From NCBI RefSeq assembly GCF_004005905.1, contig NZ_SACO01000003.1, forward strand, positions 248,001-312,000: a stretch of DNA of 64,000 nt. The letters are read 5' to 3'. This document shows positions 31,327-39,807 of this stretch, piece after piece. Made by a program: the position numbers and the translations under genes. This DNA is from Novosphingobium umbonatum. GTDB lineage: Bacteria > Pseudomonadota > Alphaproteobacteria > Sphingomonadales > Sphingomonadaceae. Every line of letters starts with the position of its first letter. Position 1 is the stretch's first letter. The notes beneath the pieces are model-generated. The model ran no database searches, was not told the origin of the DNA, and saw nothing but the letters and a program-made list of their open reading frames with translations.

Positions 31327-32814
31327 ATGAAACAGCTTCTCTTGTCATCCCTCCCGCTGTTGCTGGCCCCTGCCATGGCCCATGCTGCGCCTGATGCTGC
31401 GCCTCAAACCACCGCAGCATCGCCCTCACCCTTAGCCGCCAAACCCAAATCCGCGCCCAAGCCCGCCGAACTCATCCCCGGTGGCCGCAAAGGTCCCGAA
31501 GGCGTGCCGCAGAACATGCGCTGGGCCGATGACTGGGGGCAAAAGCCCAAGGCGCAGGCGCCGTTTCTGGACCGCATCAAACATATCGACCTGACCGACC
31601 GCGATGATGTCTATCTCTCGCTGGGCGGCGGTTTGCGCGTCTATTACACCGACTGGAGCCATTCCACGCTGGGCCAAAAAGCCAATGACGCCAATGCTCC
31701 GGTGCAAAGCCGCGCCCGCCTCTATGCCGACCTGCACGCCACGCAATATCTGCGCGCCTATGTCGAATTGGGCGACAACCGCGAATATGGCGAAAAGCTG
31801 GTCACCGGCCCCAACAATGACCGGTTCGACGTGCAGCAAGCCTTTGTCGATCTGACGCTGCCTTTGGGTGACAAGGGCCAGATCACCTTGCGCCCCGGCC
31901 GTTATGAAATGCCCTTGGGCAATGGCAAATTGGTGGGCGTGCGCGAAGGGCTGAACATGCGCTTCAGCTATCAGGGTTTGCAGGCGAGCTATATCCTGCC
32001 CGGCAAGCTGGCCGTCCAGGCCTTCTCGGTCCGTCCGGTCAACATCAAGACCGGCAGCTTTGACGATGGCCCCAACCACAATGCCAGCTTTATGGGCGTC
32101 TATGCCAGCGCGCCTTCGGCTCTCAATGCCATCACGGCGGGCCTGAGCGCCGATCTCTACTTCTACGAAATGAACAAGGCCAGCGTGACCACCCGCGAAG
32201 GCAGCGGCATTGACCACCGCCAGAACTGGGGTGTGCGCCTGTGGAAGAAGGGCAAGCATGTCGATCTGGATCTGGAAACCGACCTGCAACGCGGCCATTA
32301 TCGTGGCGAGCCGATCCATGCCTATGCGGTGATGTTCGAAGGCGGCTATACGCTGGCGCAGCAGCCATGGAGCCCCCGCCTTGGCCTGCGCGCCGATGTC
32401 TTCAGCGGCGATGGCAATCTGACCGATGGCCGCGCGGAAACCTTTGTGGCGGCGGCCCCTCGCCTGCCTTTGACCAGCGAGGCGGCTTTCTTCAACCTGT
32501 CCAATCTGGTGGACATCTATCCCAGCCTGACGGTGAAGCCACGCAAGGATGTGTCGATCATGGCAGGCCCCGATTTCCTGCGCCGCCAGACATCGGCCGA
32601 TGGCGTCTATATCGGTCCGGCGGGCGCTTCGCTCAAACCCTATGCGGGCAGCCTGAGCATTGGCACCAGCTATAATCTGGAAGCCAGTTGGCAGGCCACG
32701 CGCCGCCTGCAATTCAAACTGTATGAAACCTATCTGGCCGCCAGCGATGGTCTGAAGGCCGATGGCGGGCGCAATGGCAATTACTTTGGCCTGATGGCTG
32801 ACTGGAAATTGTAA
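31327..32814 (+). CDS. Outer-membrane porin of the alginate-export (AlgE-like) family
   Basis: A 495-residue protein. Signal peptide MKQLLLSSLPLLLAPAMAHA, then a Pro/Ala-rich stretch (about residues 21-60). A beta-barrel with the alginate_exp-type pattern follows (VYLSLGGGLRVYYTDWSHS, ARLYADLHATQYLRAYVELGDNREYG, VQQAFVDLTLPLGDKGQITLRPGRYEM). It ends in an aromatic-rich strand closing with WKL. In sphingomonads such channels accompany uptake genes for aromatic compounds, so the cargo is more likely the transporter's substrate than alginate (inference). It follows the MFS gene by 98 nt with hairpins between. Confidence 0.85.
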   Translation: MKQLLLSSLPLLLAPAMAHAAPDAAPQTTAASPSPLAAKPKSAPKPAELIPGGRKGPEGVPQNMRWADDWGQKPKAQAPFLDRIKHIDLTDRDDVYLSLGGGLRVYYTDWSHSTLGQKANDANAPVQSRARLYADLHATQYLRAYVELGDNREYGEKLVTGPNNDRFDVQQAFVDLTLPLGDKGQITLRPGRYEMPLGNGKLVGVREGLNMRFSYQGLQASYILPGKLAVQAFSVRPVNIKTGSFDDGPNHNASFMGVYASAPSALNAITAGLSADLYFYEMNKASVTTREGSGIDHRQNWGVRLWKKGKHVDLDLETDLQRGHYRGEPIHAYAVMFEGGYTLAQQPWSPRLGLRADVFSGDGNLTDGRAETFVAAAPRLPLTSEAAFFNLSNLVDIYPSLTVKPRKDVSIMAGPDFLRRQTSADGVYIGPAGASLKPYAGSLSIGTSYNLEASWQATRRLQFKLYETYLAASDGLKADGGRNGNYFGLMADWKL

Positions 32815-32823
32815 AAGCCGATG

Positions 32824-32849
32824 AAGGGGAGCGCGACACTCCCCTTTTT
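32824..32849 (+). terminator. Rho-independent terminator after the porin gene
   Basis: AAGGGGAG-CGCGACA-CTCCCCTT followed by TTT. A perfect 8-bp stem, 7-nt loop and T-tract, 10 nt past the porin stop and directly before the end of the convergent GGDEF-EAL gene. Confidence 0.85.
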
Positions 32850-32850
32850 C

Positions 32851-35598
32851 CTATCCGGTGGCGCCCAGCCCCAAGGGCGCACCATCGGCTTCCAAAGGCT
32901 GCGGGCGACCATAGAGATAACCCTGACCCTCGGCACAGCCCTCGCTCAGCAGCAATTCCAATTGCTCGGGGGTTTCGACCCCTTCGGCCAGCACCGGTAT
33001 CTTCAGGCTGCGCCCCAAGGCCAGCACCGCGCGCAAAATGGCCGCGGCCTGCGGGCTGGTGGAGGATTGCATCAGGAAGGATTTATCGATCTTGATCTTG
33101 TCAAACGGGAAGGAATGCAAAGTATCGAGCGAGGAATAGCCCGTTCCGAAATCATCCATGGCGATGGAAATGCCCAAGGCCTTGATCTGACGCAGCATAT
33201 GCAAGGCCTGTAGCTTGTCGGAAATGATCGCGCTTTCGGTAATCTCCAATTCCAAACGTTTGGGCGGCAGACCGCTTTCCAGCAGGATTTCGGTGATGCG
33301 GCGCACCAGATCAGGCTGTTGCAACTGCACCGGCGACAGGTTGACCGCCACCTTCAAACCATTGTCCCACTGCGCCGCCGCCATGGCCGCCTCGCGCAAG
33401 ACCCATTCGCCAATCGCCAGAATGTCGCCGGTTTCCTCGGCAATGGGGATGAAGTCCATCGGGCTGATCATGCCGCGCGTGCCATGCACCCATCGCACCA
33501 GCACCTCATAACCGACAAGCTCGCCAGTCTGCACGGCATGTTGCGGTTGATAGAGCAGGCGCAGTTCCTGCCGCTCCACCGCATAGCGCAGATCGGCGGC
33601 GATCTGGCGGCGGGTGCGGACGGCCTCGTCCATCTCGGACTGGTAATAGCAAATCATCTCGCCAAAACTGGCCTTGGCGCGCTGCACCGCCAGATCGGCA
33701 TTGACCAGCAAGGTCTCGCGGTCTGGCCCATCGGCGGGGGACAGGGCCACCCCGAATTTGGCGTTGACGCCCACGCTCTCCTCGCCTTCGAAACAGGACT
33801 GAAGGCGGGTGAGGAAATCGCTCAATTGCTGGTCATTTTCCAGAATGCGCCCAGCGGCAAATTCATCGCCGCCCAGACGCGCCACCCATTCCCCCTCACC
33901 ACAAGCGGCCTGCAATCGGGCCGCAATGGCGCGCAGGGCCTGATCGCCACCGGCATAGCCATGCACATCATTGACCGTTCTGAACTGTTCCAGATCCATC
34001 GCCACCATGGCAAAGCGCAGACCATGGCGGGCGGCCTGCTCCAATTCCACCGCGCACCATTCGCCAAAATGCGCGCGATTGGGCAGGCCTGTCAAAGGAT
34101 CATGCCGCGCCATATGGGCCAGACGGGCCTCTGTGCGGCGGCTTTCGGTAATATCCTCAAAGGTGGAAACCCATCCGCCCTCGGCCAAAGGCCTGCTGAT
34201 CACGGACAGCACGAAATCCTCGCGGCAGGCCAGCACGCCCGGTTCGGCAGTATAGGCCACCAGCGCCATTTCCAATTGGGCGCGCAATTCGCCATCGCCC
34301 TTGGCCAGAACCGACAACACCTCGCCCAGCGTCATGCCCGCCGTGATGGCATCGGGTTCGACGCCCCACAATTGGCTGAGACGGCGGTTGCACAGCACCA
34401 GACGCTCGTCGGCGTCAAACAGGGCAAGGCCTTGGTGCATATTGTCCAGCGCCATATCCAATTGGCCCTTCATCGCCGCCAACTGGTCCTGATCCTGTTT
34501 GAAACGGGTCATGTCGCGGGTGATCTTGGCAAAGCCGATGAACTGGCCTTCCTCGTCCACGATCTTTTCGATGGTCACATGCGCCCAAAAGGTCGTGCCA
34601 TCCTTGCGGCAACGATAACCCTCGCCGGTGAACTTGCCCTCATCATGGGCAATGGCCAAGGCCCGCTGCGGAGCGCCACGCGCGCGATCCTCCATGGTGT
34701 AGAAACGCGCCAGAGGCTCGCCCACCACTTCCTCGGCGGTGTAGCCCTTCAACCTTTGTGCGCCTGCATTCCAATTGGCCACCTTGCCCTGCGGGGTCAG
34801 CATATAGAGCGCGCAGTCCGAAATACCTTTGACCAGAATGGAAAAGTCCCGCTCGCGGGCCTGTAATCGCGCCCACATCCGGCGGCTGACCATCATGGCC
34901 ACCGCGCAAAGCGTCAATTGCAATCCCGTGGCCAGCCCCACCACCGCGGACATGACCGCCGGTGCCAGCACCAGACCTTGCGCCTGTGCCATGCGGGAAG
35001 GCACCAGTTCCATCGCCGTCATGCCGGTGAAATGCAGCAAGACCACGCCCAGCGTCAGCCAACCGGCGGCCTGCCACAAGGGGCGATCGGACAGCACGAC
35101 CTGAAAAGCGGGATAGAGCGGCACCACAGAGGCAACCAGCGAAGCCAAGACATAGGCCTCGTTCCAGCGGATGCTGGCGGGCATTTCCAAGGCGCTCATG
35201 CCCAGATAATGCATGGCCGCCACCGATCCACCCACCACCATCGCGCCCAAAGTGCAGGCTGCCTGCCTCGTGCCTTTCCACCCCACGCCAAGCCCCAAGG
35301 CCAGCGCAAAGCCCAGCACGATCCCGCCCATCACCAAGGCCAGCGACAAAAGCGTAGGCCAGACCAGATAGGACACCGGCACGCCCGGCAAATAGCCGAG
35401 CATGGCCACGAAATGGGTGGACCACACGCCAAAGCCGGTGGACAGACCCGCCGCCACCATCCAATGCAACGCCCGCCGTTCATGCGCGCGGCGCAGCATG
35501 GATGTGCCGCTGATGGCGGTGGCCAGACAGATCGCTGCCGCCATTGCCACCAGCCAAGGCTGGTGTTGATAGGCAATGCAAGTAAGTAGTGAGGGCAT
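32851..35598 (-). CDS. Membrane c-di-GMP enzyme: MHYT-PAS-GGDEF-EAL
   Basis: A 915-residue inner-membrane protein. The N-terminal MHYT domain (about residues 1-230) has seven hydrophobic helices with the repeated motifs THFVAM, AAMHYLGM and LHFTGM, thought to bind a metal and sense a diatomic gas or redox. Two PAS/PAC segments follow (about 250-370 and 375-490). The GGDEF domain has an intact RLGGDEFAAG but no RxxD inhibitory site before it. The EAL domain is complete (EVLVRW, NLSPVQL, ELEITES, MDDFGTGYSSLD, KIDKSF, AEGVET). Both synthesis and breakdown of c-di-GMP are therefore possible; phosphodiesterase activity looks secure. Confidence 0.95.
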   Translation of the reverse strand: MPSLLTCIAYQHQPWLVAMAAAICLATAISGTSMLRRAHERRALHWMVAAGLSTGFGVWSTHFVAMLGYLPGVPVSYLVWPTLLSLALVMGGIVLGFALALGLGVGWKGTRQAACTLGAMVVGGSVAAMHYLGMSALEMPASIRWNEAYVLASLVASVVPLYPAFQVVLSDRPLWQAAGWLTLGVVLLHFTGMTAMELVPSRMAQAQGLVLAPAVMSAVVGLATGLQLTLCAVAMMVSRRMWARLQARERDFSILVKGISDCALYMLTPQGKVANWNAGAQRLKGYTAEEVVGEPLARFYTMEDRARGAPQRALAIAHDEGKFTGEGYRCRKDGTTFWAHVTIEKIVDEEGQFIGFAKITRDMTRFKQDQDQLAAMKGQLDMALDNMHQGLALFDADERLVLCNRRLSQLWGVEPDAITAGMTLGEVLSVLAKGDGELRAQLEMALVAYTAEPGVLACREDFVLSVISRPLAEGGWVSTFEDITESRRTEARLAHMARHDPLTGLPNRAHFGEWCAVELEQAARHGLRFAMVAMDLEQFRTVNDVHGYAGGDQALRAIAARLQAACGEGEWVARLGGDEFAAGRILENDQQLSDFLTRLQSCFEGEESVGVNAKFGVALSPADGPDRETLLVNADLAVQRAKASFGEMICYYQSEMDEAVRTRRQIAADLRYAVERQELRLLYQPQHAVQTGELVGYEVLVRWVHGTRGMISPMDFIPIAEETGDILAIGEWVLREAAMAAAQWDNGLKVAVNLSPVQLQQPDLVRRITEILLESGLPPKRLELEITESAIISDKLQALHMLRQIKALGISIAMDDFGTGYSSLDTLHSFPFDKIKIDKSFLMQSSTSPQAAAILRAVLALGRSLKIPVLAEGVETPEQLELLLSEGCAEGQGYLYGRPQPLEADGAPLGLGATG

Positions 35599-35652
35599 GG
35601 ATTGTCCTGAGCGATCTTAAGATTGCCTATCCTTAAGCCCTCAGGGTAAAGC

Positions 35653-35682
35653 GCGGGGGAACACCCGATAGGTATCCCCCGC
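35653..35682 (-). terminator. Hairpin downstream of the OYE gene
   Basis: GCGGGGGA and TCCCCCGC form a perfect 8-bp stem around a 14-nt loop, 11 nt beyond the stop of the old-yellow-enzyme gene. On the minus strand it is followed by GCTTTACC, a poor T-tract. Probable terminator of the OYE-SRPBCC operon. Confidence 0.5.
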
Positions 35683-35693
35683 AGGGTTCACGG

Positions 35694-36800
35694 TCAGCCT
35701 TTGGCTACGCCGTGATAACGTTCCAGCCAATGGGCATAGGGGGTGGGCAGAACCCAGTCAGGCTTGGCCACACCCAGCTTCTGCGCCAGCACATAGGGGT
35801 AATGCGGGTTGGCCAGAAAGGCCCGACCGATCATCACCACATCCATCTGCCCCTCGGCGATGGCGCGTTCGGCATCATCGGGCGCATCAAAGCCCCATGC
35901 CGTTGCCACCGGAATGCCCGCCTCTTCGCGCACGCGCTTGGCATAGGGGCCCATGAAGGCAGGTCCCCAAGGCACTTGCGCATCGGGCGTGGAAAAGCCG
36001 ATCGAGACGCTGAGGAAATCCAGCCCACCTTCGCGCATCTGGCGGGTCAGGCCGATGGCTTCAGCCAGGGTTTCCTCGTCGCGGCCATCAAATTCCAGCA
36101 CGCCGAACCGAGCGGTCAAAGGCAGGCGCTCGGGCCAGACTTCGCGCACCGCCGCCAAAGTTTCCTGCAAGAAGCGCCCGCGCCCCGCCGCATCGCCACC
36201 ATAGGCATCGCTGCGCTGGTTGGCGTGGATGGAGAAAAAGCTCTGCGCCAGATAGCCATGGGCGAAATGCAGTTCCAGCCATTCAAAACCAGCCTCCAGA
36301 GCGCGACGGGCGGCGGCCACAAAGTCGGCCTTGACGCGGGCAATATCCTCCAAGGTCATTTCGCGCGGCACACGCGACAGACCGCCACCAAAGGCGATGG
36401 GCGAAGGCGAGATGATTTCCCAATAGCGCGGGTCATCCAAGGCAATATGGTCGTCGCCTCCCCATGGACAATTGGCATTGGCCTTGCGACCGGCATGGGC
36501 CAACTGGATGCCCGCCACCGCGCCGCCCGCCTTGATCGCAGCGGCCACTTTGGCCATGCCCGTGATATGGGCATCGCTCCACAGGCCGGTGCAATCGGGG
36601 CTGATCCGGCCATCAGGCGAAACGCCGGTCGCCTCGACAATCACCAACCCTGCGCCGCCGCGTGCCATGCCGGCGTAATGCGTTTCGTGCCAATCGGTGA
36701 CGAAGCCATCCTTGGCGCTATATTGGCACATGGGCGGCACCGCTATGCGGTTGCGCAGGGTGATGTCTTTCAATTTGTAAGGGGTGAACAGCGCAGACAT
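35694..36800 (-). CDS. NADH:flavin oxidoreductase, old yellow enzyme (YqjM-like)
   Basis: A 368-residue FMN TIM-barrel enzyme. FTPYKLKDITLRNRIAVPPMCQYSAKDGFVTDWH at the N-terminus contains the Cys of the YqjM/thermophilic-type OYEs (PPMCQYSA). GIQLAHAGRKA and WLELHFAHGYLAQSFFS carry the substrate-binding residues, and DVVMIGRAFLANPHYPY the phosphate site. In this subfamily the usual His-x-x-Asn pair often appears as H-x-x-H; here FAHGYL supplies a His. It reduces activated C=C bonds with NAD(P)H. ATG 36800 has AAGGAA 7 nt upstream. It follows the SRPBCC gene with 14 nt spacing in one operon. Confidence 0.92.
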   Translation of the reverse strand: MSALFTPYKLKDITLRNRIAVPPMCQYSAKDGFVTDWHETHYAGMARGGAGLVIVEATGVSPDGRISPDCTGLWSDAHITGMAKVAAAIKAGGAVAGIQLAHAGRKANANCPWGGDDHIALDDPRYWEIISPSPIAFGGGLSRVPREMTLEDIARVKADFVAAARRALEAGFEWLELHFAHGYLAQSFFSIHANQRSDAYGGDAAGRGRFLQETLAAVREVWPERLPLTARFGVLEFDGRDEETLAEAIGLTRQMREGGLDFLSVSIGFSTPDAQVPWGPAFMGPYAKRVREEAGIPVATAWGFDAPDDAERAIAEGQMDVVMIGRAFLANPHYPYVLAQKLGVAKPDWVLPTPYAHWLERYHGVAKG

Positions 36801-36814
36801 GGGAATTTCCTTTA

Positions 36815-37333
36815 TCAAGCGGGGATAGCGCGGTTTTCTTGGGCGGCGGCGATCATGCCTTTGATCCAGTCTTGATGACCATTGATCATCGGATCAGGGC
36901 GGGCGCTGGCAAGGGCTTTGGCGGGCGCACCATTCTGGGTTTCCTGCGTCAGGATGCGCAACCGTCCGCCCTGCAAATCCTCGACCAGCCATGCGTGATG
37001 CACGTCCAGCCTCTCCGCACCCTCGCCGCACCAGCCATGCCATGCCACGCGCCCGACAACCCCGCGGGCAGGGGCGACATATTCGGTCACTTGCGCCTCG
37101 ACACCAAAGCCAAAGGTGCGGAAGAAGAAACGGGCACCTTCGCTGAGCACCGGCCCTGTGCCATCATGGAAAGCGATATCGGCGCAATTGTCGTAATAGG
37201 TCGGCCAAGCCTTGGTGTTGGCCAGATAGGGCCAGACCTGCTGCGCCGTCAGTCCGGCGACGATCATTTCATTGGAGGCAAAATTATCGGAAAAGCCGGG
37301 AAGATAGCCCTCCGGCCATTGGATTGCATGCAT
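36815..37333 (-). CDS. SRPBCC/polyketide-cyclase-like protein
   Basis: A 172-residue protein of the START/SRPBCC fold, judged by FASNEMIVAGLTAQQVWPYLANTKAWPTYYDN near the start, a long strand series (GPVLSEGARFFFRTFGFGVEAQVTEYVAPARG...) and a C-terminal helix (DWIKGMIAAA). These proteins bind hydrophobic ligands in a deep pocket. ATG 37333 is chosen because AAGGACAGG precedes it; upstream in-frame codons lack homology. It is the first gene of an operon with the old yellow enzyme and is divergent from a LysR regulator. Ligand unknown. Confidence 0.82.
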   Translation of the reverse strand: MHAIQWPEGYLPGFSDNFASNEMIVAGLTAQQVWPYLANTKAWPTYYDNCADIAFHDGTGPVLSEGARFFFRTFGFGVEAQVTEYVAPARGVVGRVAWHGWCGEGAERLDVHHAWLVEDLQGGRLRILTQETQNGAPAKALASARPDPMINGHQDWIKGMIAAAQENRAIPA

Positions 37334-37438
37334 GATAAACCTGTCCTTGTGGCCGCGCGCCGATGCGCCAGCGCTTGCCATCGGGATATGGGATGGGGCA
37401 TGACATAATTCCAATCACGCCATGCGATAAAGCCCATC

Positions 37439-38338
37439 ATGACAGATGATATCAGAAGCCTCGACCTCAACCTGCTCAAAGCGCTGGACGCTTTGCTGGT
37501 CGAACGCAATGTCACCCGCGCCGCCAAACGTCTGGGCCTGACGCAACCGGCGGTGAGCGGGATGCTGGCCCGCCTGCGCGAAGCCTTTGACGATCCCCTG
37601 TTCAGCCGCGCCAGCCATGGCATTGTCCCCACCCCGCGCGCGCTGGCTCTGGCCGAACCCTTGCGGGCGATTATGGGCGGTGTCGAAGGGCTGATCCAGC
37701 CTGCCAGCTTTGATCCGGCCACCGTGCAGGCCACATTGTCCATTGCCGCCACCGATTATGCGCAACAGGTCTTGCTGGTGCCCCTGCTGGCCGTGCTGCG
37801 CCGGCAAGCGCCGGGCATACGCGTGGCGGTGCGTTCGGTGCCCGACGGACAATTGATGGCCGCCTTTGAACAGGGCGAGATCGACCTTGCCCTGTTAACC
37901 CCCGACAGCGCCCCGCCCAGCCTGCATGCCCGCCGCCTGTATGACGAGACCTATGTGCTGGCCATGCGCGAAGGCCATCCCGCCGCCGAGGGCGCGATGG
38001 ACCTCGACCGCTTTTGTGCGCTGGAACACGGGCTGGTGTCGCTGCGGGGTGATCCCTTTGCCGGTATTGTGGATGACGCCTTGGCCGAGATGGGGCGGCA
38101 TAGGCGCGTGATGCTGTCCTCCGCCTGCTTCCTTGTTCTGGCCGAAGTGTTGCGGCGGTCGGATATGGTGGCGGCGGTCCCTGCACGCCTGCTCGATTGC
38201 GCGCATGGGTTGGTTCGCCGCCCCCTGCCGTTACAGGTTGAAGGCTTCACCAAAATCGCCGTGTGGCACGAACGCAGCCACCGCGACCCGATGCACCGCT
38301 GGCTGCGCGGCTTGCTGCGGGACCTGTGTCAAGGCTGA
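37439..38338 (+). CDS. LysR-family transcriptional regulator
   Basis: A 299-residue regulator. The N-terminal winged helix-turn-helix is clear (LNLLKALDALLVERNVTRAAKRLGLTQPAVSGMLARLREAFDDPLFSR pattern, residues about 9-65). A periplasmic-binding-like effector domain fills the rest (ATLSIAATDYAQQVLLVPLL; VAVRSVPDGQLMAAFEQGEIDLALL). The DYAQ start of the effector domain is like the NodD/NahR branch. Divergent from the SRPBCC-OYE operon 105 nt away, which it very likely controls. Its 3' end overlaps the convergent triple-CheW gene by 10 nt. Confidence 0.93.
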   Translation: MTDDIRSLDLNLLKALDALLVERNVTRAAKRLGLTQPAVSGMLARLREAFDDPLFSRASHGIVPTPRALALAEPLRAIMGGVEGLIQPASFDPATVQATLSIAATDYAQQVLLVPLLAVLRRQAPGIRVAVRSVPDGQLMAAFEQGEIDLALLTPDSAPPSLHARRLYDETYVLAMREGHPAAEGAMDLDRFCALEHGLVSLRGDPFAGIVDDALAEMGRHRRVMLSSACFLVLAEVLRRSDMVAAVPARLLDCAHGLVRRPLPLQVEGFTKIAVWHERSHRDPMHRWLRGLLRDLCQG

Positions 38339-39795
38339 GCGTCGATCAAATCGGCCAGATTGAGGATCGAGCACGTCTTGCCCTCCTGCGTCAGGATGGT
38401 CGCGCCGGGCAGGCCTGATGGGGCAAAGCGCCCTGCCGATCCCGCGCCCGCCTGCGCCAGTTCGCGCGGGACCACGCGCTCCACCGCCGACAGGGCATCG
38501 ATCATAAAGCCCATCCGCCGCCCCTCGCTGCTGGCCAACAGGATGAACGGGCCGTGGCGGGTGGAACCCACACCCAAACGGCTGCCCAGATCCACCAGCG
38601 GCACCGCCGCCCCGCGATGCGGCATCAGGCCGATCACACAGCCCGCCTCGCCCGCCAAAGGGATGCGTTCCACCAGCGAGGCGGTCAGCACTTCATCCAC
38701 CTCTTCCAAGGGCACGGCATGGGCACCCTCACCCAATGTGATGATCAGATAGGCTTTGCGCCCTTGCCCGATCGCTTCGGCGGCCGCGCTGACACGGTTG
38801 CCTTCCTCCAGTCGCGCCAGATTTTGCAAGGTCGCGTCTGCCGCCAGCTTTGCCGGGTCCAGCATCAGGATCGTCTGATCCCCCGGATAGGCCCCGCCCA
38901 GCAGGCCGCGCTGACCAATGGTCATGCCTTGCAGGGTCAACCAATCCTCGCGGCGGATGCGGGCCATGTCGTGCACGCGGTCAATCCGCAGCGCGATCAA
39001 GCCACCATCCTCCAACCGCAAGACCACGCTGGCCATTTCACGTGCCGGCGCCATCTGGTCAAAGCCCAAGAGGTTGAGCGTATCCACCACCGGCAAGCGC
39101 CGCCCGTTATGGTTGATCAACCCGATCCACAGACTGTCATCCACCGGACTGGGCGTGGCCACCACCTGCGGGACGGAGGCATCGATCACCTTGGCCGCCA
39201 GCCCGAAACGGTATGGCCCGATGCTGAAGATCAACGTGGGTTCCCCGCCCGCGCTATGGGCCGCCGCCGACACCAAACGATCCTCGGCCAGAGCCAGACC
39301 GGGCAGGCCAACAAAGGCCTGCGCATCCAGCACCACCCCGCTATGCCCATTAAGCGTAAAGCCCGCGCGGATCACTTGTCCCACGGCGGCCATGCCATCG
39401 CCACTGACATGGCTCATCGGCGTCATGCGTTGATGGCCAAGGTCCACCACGCCGCAAATTTCATCAATACCGACGCCGAACACACCGTCACTGGTGCGCA
39501 AAACCATGATAATGTCAGGGTGCTGCCCGACTTCGCCATCGGCCTGCATACCCATCAGCATGGTCAGATCCAGCACCGGCACAATCGCCCCGCGCAAATC
39601 CATGGCCCCTTGCAGGGCGGGCATAGTGCGCGGCGTGGCCCGCAACCGGTCTGGATGGGGTACCACTTCGCGGATCTGGGCGATGGGGAAGGCAATCTCC
39701 ATCGCCCCCACACGCACCAGCCCGTGCAGATCGTCCTGCGCCGCATTACCCGCCATGGCGGCGGCCAGATCGGGCATCAACACCGGCGCGTTCAT
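38329..39795 (-). CDS. Second triple CheW-domain protein
   Basis: A 488-residue protein of three CheW-like domains, about residues 23-175, 185-335 and 345-485. The contact loops read ALQGAMDLRGAIVPVLDL (first, near-canonical), GLINHNGRRLPVVDTL (second) and GLMPHRGAAVPLVDLG (third). The NLRG arginine is thus lost or shifted in domains two and three, suggesting that only the first keeps the classical contact. It lies 12 nt downstream of the six-PAS MCP gene and is surely co-transcribed. It differs clearly from the triple CheW at 18908, so the two are not a recent duplication. It may connect the PAS receptor to the CheA of the main cluster, since no other CheA is visible. Confidence 0.9.
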   Translation of the reverse strand: MNAPVLMPDLAAAMAGNAAQDDLHGLVRVGAMEIAFPIAQIREVVPHPDRLRATPRTMPALQGAMDLRGAIVPVLDLTMLMGMQADGEVGQHPDIIMVLRTSDGVFGVGIDEICGVVDLGHQRMTPMSHVSGDGMAAVGQVIRAGFTLNGHSGVVLDAQAFVGLPGLALAEDRLVSAAAHSAGGEPTLIFSIGPYRFGLAAKVIDASVPQVVATPSPVDDSLWIGLINHNGRRLPVVDTLNLLGFDQMAPAREMASVVLRLEDGGLIALRIDRVHDMARIRREDWLTLQGMTIGQRGLLGGAYPGDQTILMLDPAKLAADATLQNLARLEEGNRVSAAAEAIGQGRKAYLIITLGEGAHAVPLEEVDEVLTASLVERIPLAGEAGCVIGLMPHRGAAVPLVDLGSRLGVGSTRHGPFILLASSEGRRMGFMIDALSAVERVVPRELAQAGAGSAGRFAPSGLPGATILTQEGKTCSILNLADLIDAQP

Positions 39796-39807
39796 CGGCC
39801 CTACCCT

